Positions 27,302-37,336 of a stretch of 64,000 nucleotides of DNA are shown here, piece by piece. The translations under genes and the position numbers were made by a program. The notes below the pieces were generated by a model. The model had not been told where the DNA came from. It did not search any database and was given only the letters and a program-made list of their open reading frames with translations. This stretch comes from Pollutimonas sp963712655 (lineage in GTDB: Bacteria; Pseudomonadota; Gammaproteobacteria; Burkholderiales; Burkholderiaceae_B), in NCBI GenBank assembly GCA_963712655.1, contig CAVQIT010000002.1, positions 460,795-524,794 on the forward strand, written 5' to 3'. The stretch's first letter is position 1; each line of letters begins with the position of its first letter.

Positions 27302-27943
27302 ATGGCGGAAACGAATATAGCGGCCACTCTTCCGGAGGATCCGCCGGTGGACCTGATACACCGCATCGCGTCTCTCACGCGCATGCTGCGCGAAAGTATG
27401 CGGGAATTGGGCTTGGATCAGGCAATCAAGGATGCCGCGCACGCTATTCCGGACGCCCGCGATCGCCTGCATTATGTCGCCCGCATGACCGAGCAGGCGG
27501 CCAATCGCGTGCTGACCGCCGCCGAAGAAACCCAGCCTTTGCAGGAAAGTATGCAGCGCGATGCCAAGGCGCTGGACGCGCGCTGGCAGGGCTGGTTCGA
27601 TCATCCGGTCGAACTGGACCAGGCTCGCGAACTGGTGGACGATACCCGCGCCCTGCTCAAGGATATCCCTGTGAAGACGCAAGCCTCGCAAGGGCATCTT
27701 CTCGACATCATCATGGCCCAGGACTTCCAGGACCTGACCGGCCAGGTCATCAAGAAAATGCTCGGCGTGGTCTCGGCGATAGAAACCGAACTGGTGCAGG
27801 TACTGATAGACAGCGTGCCGCAAGAACGCCGCGAAGAGGCGGCGTCTTTGTTGAATGGCCCTGAAGTCAATCCGACCGGCAAGGGCGATGTCGTTACCAG
27901 CCAGGACCAGGTCGACGATTTGCTCGACAGCCTGGGATTCTGA
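27302..27943 (+). CDS. cheZ: CheY-P phosphatase CheZ
   Basis: A 213-residue CheZ. The long four-helix hairpin carries the active-site segment AQDFQDLTGQVI with D144 and Q148 (the Asp/Gln pair four apart). The C-terminal CheY-binding tail QDQVDDLLDSLGF is intact. It dephosphorylates CheY-P. It starts three bases after cheY. Confidence 0.95.
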   Translation: MAETNIAATLPEDPPVDLIHRIASLTRMLRESMRELGLDQAIKDAAHAIPDARDRLHYVARMTEQAANRVLTAAEETQPLQESMQRDAKALDARWQGWFDHPVELDQARELVDDTRALLKDIPVKTQASQGHLLDIIMAQDFQDLTGQVIKKMLGVVSAIETELVQVLIDSVPQERREEAASLLNGPEVNPTGKGDVVTSQDQVDDLLDSLGF

Positions 27944-28079
27944 TCCGTATGGTTTCCACAACATCTATTCGGCACCGCGCTAGCGGTATTGCCGGCGCCG
28001 GGAGGTAGTAGGCAGTGTCAAGACAGGCCGTCCTTCAAGGGGTAGCCTGATAAAAGCACAATAAAGCTGGGAGGCAAGC

Positions 28080-29588
28080 ATGAAGCAAAAATCCGGACGT
28101 ACCATCGGTGTGTCGCGTTTACTTGGGCGGCTCTGCCGCGGGGAGGCAACGTTGTCGGATCGGGCCTGGACACTCAGCCCGCTTACTTGGCCTTTGATGA
28201 AATTCCTGGCTGTTTTGCGCGAGCGCTTCGTTGCCATGCGCCAGGCCAGCATCGATATATCGCTCAATACCGCCAGACTGCAATCGCAAACCCAGGCGTG
28301 CCGCGACATGGCGCGCGAGCAGGCCGGCGAGGCCGAGGGCCTGGCCGCGCGCGGCGGGCAAATCGCCGCCATGTCCGAAGAGACCTCGCTATCGGTCAAC
28401 GATATTGCCGCCATGTTCCACGTTCAAATGCAGGTGGCTCATGACACGCTGCGGCAATTGGGCGAGCTTCAGCTGCGCGTGGCGCGGGTTGCCGGGCAAA
28501 TGGAGGTTTTTTCCGGAACGGTGGAGCAGCTTAGCCAGCGCGCGCAGTCGGTCGGGGACACTGGCCGCTTGATCAAGGACATCGCCCTGCAAACGCATTT
28601 GCTGGCCTTGAACGCCGGTGTCGAAGCCGCCCGCGCCGGCGACGCCGGCCACGGCTTCGCCATAGTCGCCAGCGAAGTGGGCAAGCTGGCCGAACGCGTC
28701 AACTCCGCCACTGGCGAAATCGTCAAGCACACCGGTGAAATCCTTGAGCTGGTTGCCGATACGCGCGGCAAGACCGGCCAGATGCGCCAGGACATGAGCA
28801 TGTCGGACCAGGTGGTCGATCAGTTCACGGCCAGTTTCAATCAACTCGTCAACGAGTTCGAGCGCATGGATGGCCGGATGAATGAAGTGGCCGGCACGGT
28901 ATCCCAGGTCAATGTCACCAATCACGAAATGAATCGCGCCATCGAGCGCATCGCGATACTTAGCACCCAGGCGCAGGATCGCATGCGGGCCATGGACGAC
29001 CAGGTGGCGGCGGTGCGTGCGAAGTCCGAACATCTGCAGGAAATGTTGGCCGCCTTGCGCACCGGTAACACGCCATTCGATACGCTGGTGAATATACTTG
29101 AATCGTTAGGCGCCTCGTGCGGCCAGCTATTGCGGCGGGCCAATCGGCAGGGCATCGATATCTTCGACCACGATTATCGCCGTATTGCGGGCAGCAATCC
29201 GCCGCGCTATCACACTATCTACGACCAGGCGATAGAACAGCAGTTGACGCAAGTATTGGATTTTGTGCTCGATCATCTGCCCGGCGGGTTTTATACCCTG
29301 CTGGTCGACAGCAGCGGCTATAGCCCAGCCCATAACGCCAGGTATTCGCGCCAGCCCACGGGCGACCTGGATCATGACACCCGCTATGTGCGCAACAAAC
29401 GAATTTTCGACGATCCTGTCTGCCAGGGCGCCGTCAAGAACGAGTCGGGTGTCTTGTGCCAGACTTACACCCGGGACACAGGCGAAATCGTTACCGACTT
29501 GTCGATTCCGCTTGATGTCGACAATAGCCGCTGGGGCGCTGTGCGCATAGGCGTGGACTACGCAAGTTTCGAGCTGCGGGCGTCGTAA
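28080..29588 (+). CDS. Soluble chemoreceptor with N-terminal signalling domain and C-terminal sensor-like domain
   Basis: A 502-residue protein with no transmembrane segment. The MCP signalling region is at about residues 60-320 (IKDIALQTHLLALNAGVEAARAG... and IVASEVGKLAERVNSATGEI, in pieces). A C-terminal domain (about 340-502) contains IDIFDHDYRRIAGSNPPRY, GGFYTLLVDSSGYSPAHN, RYVRNKRIFDDPV and WGAVRIGVDY, which look like a Cache/PAS-type ligand fold. This order is the reverse of usual receptors. It lies between cheZ and flhB with its own GGGAGG ribosome site. Signal unknown. Confidence 0.82.
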   Translation: MKQKSGRTIGVSRLLGRLCRGEATLSDRAWTLSPLTWPLMKFLAVLRERFVAMRQASIDISLNTARLQSQTQACRDMAREQAGEAEGLAARGGQIAAMSEETSLSVNDIAAMFHVQMQVAHDTLRQLGELQLRVARVAGQMEVFSGTVEQLSQRAQSVGDTGRLIKDIALQTHLLALNAGVEAARAGDAGHGFAIVASEVGKLAERVNSATGEIVKHTGEILELVADTRGKTGQMRQDMSMSDQVVDQFTASFNQLVNEFERMDGRMNEVAGTVSQVNVTNHEMNRAIERIAILSTQAQDRMRAMDDQVAAVRAKSEHLQEMLAALRTGNTPFDTLVNILESLGASCGQLLRRANRQGIDIFDHDYRRIAGSNPPRYHTIYDQAIEQQLTQVLDFVLDHLPGGFYTLLVDSSGYSPAHNARYSRQPTGDLDHDTRYVRNKRIFDDPVCQGAVKNESGVLCQTYTRDTGEIVTDLSIPLDVDNSRWGAVRIGVDYASFELRAS

Positions 29589-29761
29589 CCGGGCCTGGGC
29601 GAAAAAAGCGGGTTCGCCGGCGCAAGGCATCCGCGGCCATTCATGGCGGGCGAATTAAGCGCATTTAGTGGGCTTGCTCGGCCGTTCGTCTGGATAGGGG
29701 TCGATTAGAATCGGTGTCTGATCGAATTTCTCCGTATCAACCCCTGTTTTTATACCACTGA

Positions 29762-30920
29762 ATGGCTGAGGACAGCGACCTCGAAAAAACCGAACCCGCC
29801 TCTCAGCGGCGCCTGGAAAAGGCGCGTGAAGAAGGGCAGGTCGTACGTTCACGCGAGCTAAACACTTTCTTGTTGTTGAGCGCTGGCGTGGCTATGCTAT
29901 GGTTCGGCGGCGCGCGCATGTACGAAAGCCTCAATGGCATTCTGCGGTCGGGGTTGTGGTTCGATCTGCGTGTAGGCCAGGATACCAATGTCATGCTGTC
30001 GGTCGCGGCCAATTCGGCGTTGCAGGGTTTGCTGGCTTTGGCTCCGCTGTTCGTTCTGCTGTCGGTGGTGGCGGTATTGGCGTCGGTCATTCTTGGCGGG
30101 TTCATGTTTTCCACCAAGGCGCTCGAGGCCAAGTTCGAGCGGCTCGACCCGCTCAAGGGCGTGGTGCGGATGTTTTCGGCCCAGACCGTGGTGGAATTGA
30201 TCAAGACGCTGGCCAAGGCGGCGGTAATAGGTACGGTGGCCTGCCTGGTGATCTGGCATTACCGCGACCAGATGTTGTCGCTGATGCATGCGACGCCTAC
30301 GGAAGCCTTGACGGCGGCCATGGGCCTGGTGGCTTTGTGTTGCGCGCTGATCGTGGCGGCTTTGTTCCTCATCGTGGTAATCGACGCGCCGTGGCAGTTG
30401 TTCAGTCATTTCAAGAAAATGCGCATGTCGCTGCAGGACGTCAAGCAGGAACACAAGGACAGCGAGGGTGATCCCCATGTCAAGGGGCGGATACGGCAGC
30501 AGCAGCGTGCCATGGCGCGCCGCCGCATGATGGCCGAAGTGCCGACGGCCGATGTCATCGTCACCAATCCGACCCATTACGCGGTGGCGTTGACGTACAA
30601 GGATGGGGAGGGCGGGGCGCCGCGGGTGGTGGCCAAAGGTACCGGCCTGGTGGCGGCAAGGGTGCGCAGTATCGCCGCGGAACACAAGGTGCCGGTGCTC
30701 GAGCGCGCCGCCCCTGGCTCGCGCGCTGTATCACAATGTAGAGTTGGGCCATGAAATCCCGGCCGAGCTGTATTCGGCGATGGCCGAAGTGCTCGCGTGG
30801 GTGTTTCAATTGCGCAGCTGGAGTATGGGAGAAGGCATCGAACCGCAGAAGCCTTCCCGCTTGATGGTCCCGCCGGAGCTCGATCCCGAGGGCAAACATA
30901 AGGTTGCGACAAACGCATAA
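29762..30920 (+). CDS. flhB: Flagellar export gate protein FlhB (one frameshift near 30708)
   Basis: About 386 residues when restored. The N-terminal SDLEKTEPASQRRLEKAREEGQV and four transmembrane segments are followed by the autocleavage motif NPTH in VIVTNPTHYAVAL. An extra base near GCGCGCCGCCCCT breaks the frame; the remainder (PLARALYHNVELGHEIPAEL...) runs to TAA 30918-30920, which overlaps the flhA ATG (TAATG). FlhB controls the export switch from hook to filament substrates. Confidence 0.92.
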
Positions 30921-33036
30921 TGAATAGTTTTCTAGCTTTACTTCAAAAACAACGGCGCGCAGCATGCCCGCCTGCTGGCCGGCCCGGTGCTGATCCTGAT
31001 GGTGCTGGGCATGATGATCCTGCCGTTGCCGCCGTTCATCCTGGACTTGCTGTTCACCTTCAATATCTCGCTGTCGGTGATGATCCTGCTGGTGGCCATG
31101 TTCACCAAGAAGCCGTTGGATTTCGCCGCGTTTCCGGCGGTGCTGCTGTTTGCGACGCTGCTGCGGCTGTCGCTGAACGTGGCATCGACGCGCGTGGTGC
31201 TGCTGCACGGCCATACAGGCCCCGATGCGGCGGGCAAGGTTATCGAGGCTTTCGGCCACTTCCTGGTCGGCGGCAATTTTGCCGTCGGCATCATCGTGTT
31301 CGTGATCCTGGTCATCATCAACTTCATGGTGATCACCAAGGGCGCGGGGCGTATCGCCGAAGTGGGCGCGCGCTTCACGCTGGACGCCATGCCGGGCAAG
31401 CAGATGGCGATCGACGCCGACCTGAACGCCGGCCTGATCGGCGAGGACGAAGCCCGCCGGCGCCGCCGGAAGTCGCGCAGGAAGCCGACTTCTACGGCTC
31501 CATGGACGGCGCCAGCAAGTTCGTGCGCGGCGACGCGGTCGCGGGCTTGCTGATCATGGTCATCAACATCATCGGCGGCCTGATCGTCGGCATGGTCCAG
31601 CACGATCTGGCGTTCGGCGAACGCCGCCCGTGTATACACGCTGCTCACCATCGGCGACGGCCTGGTGGCGCAGATTCCCGGCGCTGGTGATCTCCACCGC
31701 GGCCGGCGTGATCGTGTCGCGCGTGGCGACCGACGAGGACGTCGGCCAGCAAATGGTCAGCCAGCTGTTCTCCAACCCGCAGGTGCTGTTCATTACCGCC
31801 GGCATCATGGCGGCCATGGGCCTGATCCCCAATATGCCGCACGTCGCATTCCTGTTGCTGGCGGCGGCGCTGGGCGGCGGCGGCTGGTTGATGTTAAAGC
31901 GCCAGCAGGCCGAGAAACTGGCGCAAGCCCAGGAACCGCAAAAGGTCCAGGCGGCGGTCGAGGCCGCCGCGGCCGAAGCCACCTGGGACGACGTGGCTCT
32001 GGTCGATCCGCTGGGCCTGGAAGTGGGCTACCGCTTGATATCCCTGGTGGATCATGCGCAGAATGGCGAACTGCTGCATCGCATCCGCAGCCTGCGCAAG
32101 AAGTTCGCGCAGGATGTGGGTTTTTTGCCGCCTGTCGTGCATATCCGCGACAATCTCGAGTTAAAGCCTAACGACTATCGTATCCTGCTGTCCGGCGTGG
32201 AAATCGGCCGCGGGCTGGCCACGCCCGGACAGTGGCTGGCCATCGATCCGGGCGGCGTCACCATGAAATTGCCCGGCGCGCCACCACTGACCCGGCTTTC
32301 GGCCTGCCCGCCGTATGGATAGATGTGGCATTGCGCGAACAGGCCCAGATCGCCGGTTATACCGTGGTCGATGCGGGCACAGTCATCGCCACGCACCTGA
32401 ACCACCTGATGCATCGCCATGGCGGCCAATTGCTGGGCCGCCAGGAAGTGCAGCGCTGCTCGACCATGTGGGCCGCGAAGCGCCCAAGCTGGTCGAGGAC
32501 CTGGTGCCGAAGACGCGTCAGCCTACGCTTGTTGCAGAAAGTATTGCAGGGCCTGCTGGCCGAGGAAGTGCCTATACGCGACATGCGCACGATCGTCGAG
32601 ACAATGGCCGAGCAAGCGCCCCGCCTGGCGGCGCATGTAATGCCAGCGGCACGGGGCCTGATCCCGCCGAGCTGCTGGCCTTTACCCGCGTGGCGCTGGG
32701 CCGGGCGATTACTCAGCAATGGTTCCCCGGCGATGTCGAGGTGCGCGTGATCGGGCTGGAAGCCAGGCTTGAACGGGTATTGACGCAAGCCTTGAGCACC
32801 AGCGGCGCATTGGAACCAGGCCTGGCCGAAAGCGTGCTCAACGACGCCCAGAGGGCGGTGCAGGTACAGAGGCCAACGGCGACGCTACGGTATTGGTTGT
32901 GCCGCCGGTATTGCGGGCTTCGCTGTCGCGCTTTTTGCGCCATCATGTCCCGCAGATCGGCGTGCTCTCCAACACCGAGATACCCGATGAACGCACCTTG
33001 CGCGTAACCGCCGTAATCGGTGGAGGCCCCGCGTGA
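30920..33036 (+). pseudogene. flhA: Flagellar export gate protein FlhA, broken by about nine frameshifts
   Basis: Pieces in all three frames add up to a complete FlhA of about 705 residues: LILMVLGMMILPLPPFILDL, the LLRLSLNVASTRVVLLHGHTG region, VIVSRVATDEDVGQQM and the C-terminal SLSRFLRHHVPQIGVLSNTE (each visible in its own frame). Breaks fall near 30948, 31465, 31620, 31678, 32280, 32455, 32518, 32640 and 32870, each explained by one base gained or lost. No in-frame stop or missense decay is seen apart from these. Either a pseudogene of recent origin or a poorly read stretch. Start overlaps flhB, end overlaps flhF (GTGA). Confidence 0.88.
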
Positions 33037-35426
33037 ATATAAGCCGTTTTCTGGGCAGCACCAATCGCGAGGCATTGAGGCAGGTTCGATTGGCGTTGGG
33101 ACCCGACGCCCTTATCGTTTCGAATCGACGTGTCAATGGCGGCGTCGAAATCCTTGCCACCGACCAGACATCGCTGCCCGGCGGCGCCGACCAGCCGGCC
33201 TTGCCCGATGGCGCTTCCGCCGCGCCGGAATCGCTAGCGCGCGCGGCGTCGGCAATGCCGCGTCCGGCCATGCCGGCGCCACGCGCACCGGCGCCCGAGA
33301 CCGGCGCCGATGTAATGGACGCCATCGGCGCGATGCGTGGCGCGCTGGAAAATCGCATCGATGAGTTGCTGTGGGGCAATCAATTGCGCAAAGCGCCGCA
33401 GGCGGTGGCTCTGTTCCAGGCCTTGCTGGGCCATGGCTTCAGCACTACGCTGCTGCATGCCATGCTAAAGCGCCTGCCCGAGCAACTGTCCGCCAAGCCC
33501 GCATTCCAGTGGGCGCGCAATGAACTGGCGACGCATTTGCCGGTGCTGTCCAGCGAAGATGCCTTATGGAAACCGGGCCTCGCCCTGGCGCTGGTCGGCC
33601 CTACCGGTGTGGGTAAAACCACGACTATTGCCAAGCTTGCCGCGCGCTGTGTAAAACGCTCGGGCCCCGACAGCCTGGTGTTGTTGACGACCGATACCTA
33701 TCGCATAGGCGCGCACGAGCAATTGAAAATTTACGGCCAAATCATGCGCGTGCCGGTTCATGTGGTTCAGGATGTGAACGAGCTGCGGCAGATCATGCAG
33801 GGGATACGGGCCGACCAGACCATACTTATCGACAATGTGGGCATTAGCCAGCGCGACCGCTACGTAGTCGAGCAGGCGGCCATGCTGGCCGGCGCGGGGC
33901 GCCAGGTAAACCGTTTGCTGGTCTTGAATGCCTCCAGCCATGGCGACACGCTCGATGAAGTGGCCCGCACATACTCCAACGATGGCGGTTCCCCCCTGGT
34001 GGGCTGCATAGTCACCAAGGTCGATGAGGCCAGCCGCCTGGGCGCGGCGCTCGATACCGCCATACGCTATCGCCTGCCTATCCATTATGTCTCCAATGGG
34101 CAGAAAGTGCCGGAGAACCTGGTGTTTTCGCGAGCCGCGGAATTGGTCGACCAGGCTTTGGTGCACAACCCCCAGCAAAGCCGTGTGCTGTATGCACCGA
34201 CCGAGGCCGATTTCGCGGCATTGATGTCGCTCTCCAAGGCCCCTGAAAACGATAGCCGGGCCGCGGCCGCCGAAAGCAGGCGCAAGCGCTTGTTGCCGGG
34301 TTTGTTATCGATGGCGGCTGACACCGGCGCCGGTCTGTCCATGGACGACCTGGATGCCGCGTGCGCTTGGGTGGACGATCAAACCGCCAGTGCCGAAGCC
34401 TACGATTCGTGGCGTGTTTACACGGCCGAGCGGCAAGATACCGCGCCGCTGGCCGGCTATATCGATCATATGCTGCGCGTGGCGCAGGGCGATGTATCGG
34501 ACAAAGGGTATAAGCATGTGCTGGCCATGCATGAGCAAGTGGCGGTGAAGTCCACTGGCGATAGCCGTGGATATCTGCGCGCCAGCCTGCTGTTTGCCGA
34601 GAATGCCGTGGCCTTGACGTCGCCCATGCAGCAGTTCAGTTTTGCCGATGGCTGGCAATCGTCCTGCGGAGCCAGCGCGCAGGCGGCTCCTGCCGCCGGC
34701 GATGCCTTGTATCACCAGGTACAATGGCTGGCCGGGCACGAGGTCAAATTGCCTTTGGTGCATTTGTTCGAAGGCGGTACCCAAGCCTTGTGGCGCAAAA
34801 TATCGGCGCTGGATGTTTCCTGGCTGGCGCAATGCGCCGCCACGACTCGCATCGAGTTCGATTCCTGCGCGACCACGGTGGCGGCGCTTGCCAAGACGCT
34901 CAATTACCGGCCGGTAGCCAGGCAACTGTATTCCGCCGTATTGGGCGAAGTGGCCGGCTTGCCAGCCGACGATGTCGTGCTGTGGATGGCCGCCGAAACG
35001 GTGGAGGTCGTCGCCAGGGGGCAGGATTCCCTGATGCTGCAGTTGATCTCCGTGCGCGTGGTCAATCGCGTTGACGGCGCAACCGTGAAAACGCTATATG
35101 GATTGGGCAATATATTTGCATTGACAGCGGCCTCGGAGCTGCAGGCCGCCTGGCTGGTGGCGCGGGCGGATGTCAAGCCGGGCATGCGTTATGCGGCGCG
35201 GGCATGGCAGTTATTGGCGCAGCGCGACGACGATGCCGAATCTCTGCAAAAGAAGGCGTTGGCGGCAGCGCAACTGGGCATGGCGGCGTGGCAGTACAAG
35301 CAAGACCCCAAGGCCGGATTGGCCCGCATGGTGGGCGCCAGTGTGTTGGGCAAGCCCGGTCTGCCGTCGGCGACGGCGGTGCAGGCATTGTTGAAACTGT
35401 TCGCGCTCAAGGAAATGACGGCCTGA
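33033..35426 (+). CDS. flhF: FlhF, SRP-type GTPase for flagellar assembly, with long C-terminal extension
   Basis: A 797-residue protein, about twice the usual length. The N-terminal MNISRFLGSTNREALRQVRLALGPDALIVSNR region (in pieces) and an alanine/proline linker precede the NG GTPase domain: G1 GPTGVGKT (189-196), TTDTYRIGAHEQL, G3-like LIDNVGISQRD (DNVG at 267-270 in place of the usual DTxG) and G4 TKVDE (328-332). Residues 381-797 form a helical extension of unknown function. The GTG start overlaps the flhA stop. No flhG follows. FlhF normally helps place the flagellum. Confidence 0.9.
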   Translation: MNISRFLGSTNREALRQVRLALGPDALIVSNRRVNGGVEILATDQTSLPGGADQPALPDGASAAPESLARAASAMPRPAMPAPRAPAPETGADVMDAIGAMRGALENRIDELLWGNQLRKAPQAVALFQALLGHGFSTTLLHAMLKRLPEQLSAKPAFQWARNELATHLPVLSSEDALWKPGLALALVGPTGVGKTTTIAKLAARCVKRSGPDSLVLLTTDTYRIGAHEQLKIYGQIMRVPVHVVQDVNELRQIMQGIRADQTILIDNVGISQRDRYVVEQAAMLAGAGRQVNRLLVLNASSHGDTLDEVARTYSNDGGSPLVGCIVTKVDEASRLGAALDTAIRYRLPIHYVSNGQKVPENLVFSRAAELVDQALVHNPQQSRVLYAPTEADFAALMSLSKAPENDSRAAAAESRRKRLLPGLLSMAADTGAGLSMDDLDAACAWVDDQTASAEAYDSWRVYTAERQDTAPLAGYIDHMLRVAQGDVSDKGYKHVLAMHEQVAVKSTGDSRGYLRASLLFAENAVALTSPMQQFSFADGWQSSCGASAQAAPAAGDALYHQVQWLAGHEVKLPLVHLFEGGTQALWRKISALDVSWLAQCAATTRIEFDSCATTVAALAKTLNYRPVARQLYSAVLGEVAGLPADDVVLWMAAETVEVVARGQDSLMLQLISVRVVNRVDGATVKTLYGLGNIFALTAASELQAAWLVARADVKPGMRYAARAWQLLAQRDDDAESLQKKALAAAQLGMAAWQYKQDPKAGLARMVGASVLGKPGLPSATAVQALLKLFALKEMTA

Positions 35427-35444
35427 TCTTGGGCCATGCATTTT

Positions 35445-35466
35445 CCGGGCAATAGCCGGTTTTTTA
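35445..35466 (+). terminator. Possible weak terminator after flhF
   Basis: A short CCGG/CCGG stem around GCAATAG followed by six T residues, between the convergent flhF and flgN genes. The stem is only four to five base pairs. Confidence 0.35.
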
Positions 35467-35467
35467 A

Positions 35468-35941
35468 TCAGCCCGCGGTGAAGCCTTTCGATATGCTTTG
35501 GCCGCCGCGCGGCTTGCCGCTGGCATCATATAAATTGTCTACGCCGGCCAGCCTGTTCAAGGCATCCAGCGTCTGCTGATTATGCGCAAGAAAGGTGTCG
35601 ATGATAATGCCGTTGGACATATTCATCCGGCTGGCGACTTTGGCTTGTTCAAGCAAGGCCTGGCAGGCCGGCTGCAAGGCGGGATGATCGTGCGCCGCGG
35701 CGTCCAGGCCAGCCTTGTCGTCGCTGTAGCCCAGTTGGCTCAGCAAGAACTGGCGCTCGTCGGCGACCGTCATTAATTGGTCGGCGCAGCGGTTTTTGTT
35801 TTCGGTGGATGCGCCCAGCGCGTCGGTATCGCCAGCCTCGGTCAAGACCAGGGCTTCCGCTTCGAGTACGGCAATGAATGCCTGTACCAGATCAGTTTCT
35901 TTGAGCAGGCATTCTTGTAATTGCTGGACGGTGTTGTTCAT
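35468..35941 (-). CDS. flgN: Flagellar hook-filament junction chaperone FlgN
   Basis: A 157-residue, mostly helical protein (MNNTVQQLQECLLKETDLVQAF...) in the position and size range of FlgN, the export chaperone for FlgK and FlgL. It is downstream of flgM on the same strand, the usual pair. The C-terminal GKPRGGQSISKG tail is typical of betaproteobacterial FlgN. Identification relies mainly on context and general similarity. Confidence 0.85.
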   Translation of the reverse strand: MNNTVQQLQECLLKETDLVQAFIAVLEAEALVLTEAGDTDALGASTENKNRCADQLMTVADERQFLLSQLGYSDDKAGLDAAAHDHPALQPACQALLEQAKVASRMNMSNGIIIDTFLAHNQQTLDALNRLAGVDNLYDASGKPRGGQSISKGFTAG

Positions 35942-36031
35942 ATGGCGGTAACGTTAATCAAGAATGCGCCGACCGTGTGGTTTGCGCAAACCATTCTTGG
36001 GATCATGACCGCCAAGCACCTGCGCGGGCGA

Positions 36032-36319
36032 TTATTTCAGTAGGTCGCGCACGCTGGCAATCAGGCCATCGGCGATACGGCTGGGATCGATTTTAAGCTG
36101 GCCCGAGGCCAGGGCATCGCGAATTTCATTCACGCGCACCACATTGATGTCGTTGTCGCTGTTTTGCAGATTGGCTAAATGACGGGCCGTTGAGCTTAAG
36201 TCGACCGCGCCCTTGCCGCCAGCCGAAGATGCCACGCTTGCACCGCTCACGCCATCAGTCCGCGAGCCGGTAACGCTGCCTAAGGCTGGACTATTAATTG
36301 AGGGTGAGGTGACTTTCAA
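36032..36319 (-). CDS. flgM: Anti-sigma-28 factor FlgM
   Basis: A 95-residue FlgM. The C-terminal sigma-binding region (VNEIRDALASGQLKIDPSRIADGLI) is clear; the N-terminus is Ser/Gly-rich and probably disordered. It holds FliA until hook completion and is then exported. A sigma-28-like promoter lies upstream (36369-36395). It is between flgN and flgA. Confidence 0.94.
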   Translation of the reverse strand: MKVTSPSINSPALGSVTGSRTDGVSGASVASSAGGKGAVDLSSTARHLANLQNSDNDINVVRVNEIRDALASGQLKIDPSRIADGLIASVRDLLK

Positions 36320-36368
36320 GAGAGGCTCCGGGTATAGCGGTAAATAGTGTGGTGTGTCTGTGCATAGT

Positions 36369-36395
36369 GTTACGGCCGCGTTTTCGAAAACTTTA
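36369..36395 (-). promoter_or_regulatory. Sigma-28 (FliA)-like promoter of flgM
   Basis: On the minus strand TAAAGTTT (36395-36388), 11 bases, then GCCGTAAC (36376-36369). The first block matches the sigma-28 -35 consensus fully and the second matches GCCGATAA at about five of eight positions. Autoregulation of flgM by FliA is standard. Confidence 0.65.
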
Positions 36396-36441
36396 GCCTT
36401 GCGGCTTGATTTTACTGAATATTACGCTGATCGGCATTTCG

Positions 36442-37149
36442 TTACATCATAACCTGAACGGTGTGCGAATCGAGCACGGTGCCGGTTACGATTTGCCCTG
36501 AACTGGATTTTACCTGGATTGTGGCGCCCGGGCCGCCGCTTTGCAGAGCTTGACCTTCGCCGCTGACCACAAACCCCACGCCGCGCGCCTCGGTGCGCAC
36601 CGCTTGTCCGCGCTGTATGGAGTCCGGATTGCGCAGGGAGCCGGACTTGACGATGCCGCCCGATGGAATCCGCTGGGTGGCGATATGGCCTATGGCTTGG
36701 CTGGGGTCGACGATGATGCCGCGTGACAGGCGCAGCAAATCGCCTTCGCGTCCTGTCAGGTCGGTCAGCGACAAGGTGTCGCCGACCGGAATTTCGCGAT
36801 TGGTGACGTAATAAAAACCCTGAATGCTTATGTTGGCCTGCACATAGCTGGTCCAGGCCTGGGGGGCGACGCAGCGCACGCCGACTGTCATGCGCGAGCG
36901 CAGTTGCCGGCCGCCGGGCAGGAACGCCTGCAACTGATCGCAGGCGGGCTGCTCGTTTATGCGGGGGGATTCAACCGTAATACTGGCCGTGCCGGGGTAG
37001 CTGTTTGCCTGGCCGGCGAGAAAGTCTTCGACTTCGGCGGCGACCAGGCTTGGATCCTGTGTTGCCAATGCCGATCCCGGCGCGGCGTTGGCAACGCAAG
37101 CCAGCAGGCTGGCGGCAAACAGGACAGGTACGGCGGAAAGCTTGAGCAT
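36442..37149 (-). CDS. flgA: P-ring assembly chaperone FlgA
   Basis: A 235-residue periplasmic protein. Signal peptide MLKLSAVPVLFAASLLACVANA, then an N-terminal region with a Cys pair and a SAF domain (REIPVGDTLSLTDLTGREGD...). The C-terminal VKSSSGQIVTGTVLDSHTVQVMM is characteristic. It helps FlgI polymerise into the P ring. Divergent from flgB with an upstream gap of 187 bases. Confidence 0.94.
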   Translation of the reverse strand: MLKLSAVPVLFAASLLACVANAAPGSALATQDPSLVAAEVEDFLAGQANSYPGTASITVESPRINEQPACDQLQAFLPGGRQLRSRMTVGVRCVAPQAWTSYVQANISIQGFYYVTNREIPVGDTLSLTDLTGREGDLLRLSRGIIVDPSQAIGHIATQRIPSGGIVKSGSLRNPDSIQRGQAVRTEARGVGFVVSGEGQALQSGGPGATIQVKSSSGQIVTGTVLDSHTVQVMM

Positions 37150-37336
37150 AGGCTCATTCTATAGAAGGAGGTGGGACGGCATCTAGGGAATTGGATGACA
37201 AATAGTGGCTTATTTCATACTTTAGCCAAAGGAGCGCCACATTACTATGCTGCTATGTGGACGGCAATAGGCCGCCATGTTGGTCTCATGCTTGCTGACA
37301 TCCATAGCGGGCGTCATTATTAACTGGTGGGTGCAA

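Noticed and set aside
28010..28050. Sigma-28 promoter before the soluble chemoreceptor (GCCTGATAA)
   Set aside because: The -10-like string has an extra base and no TAAA lies at a suitable distance upstream.
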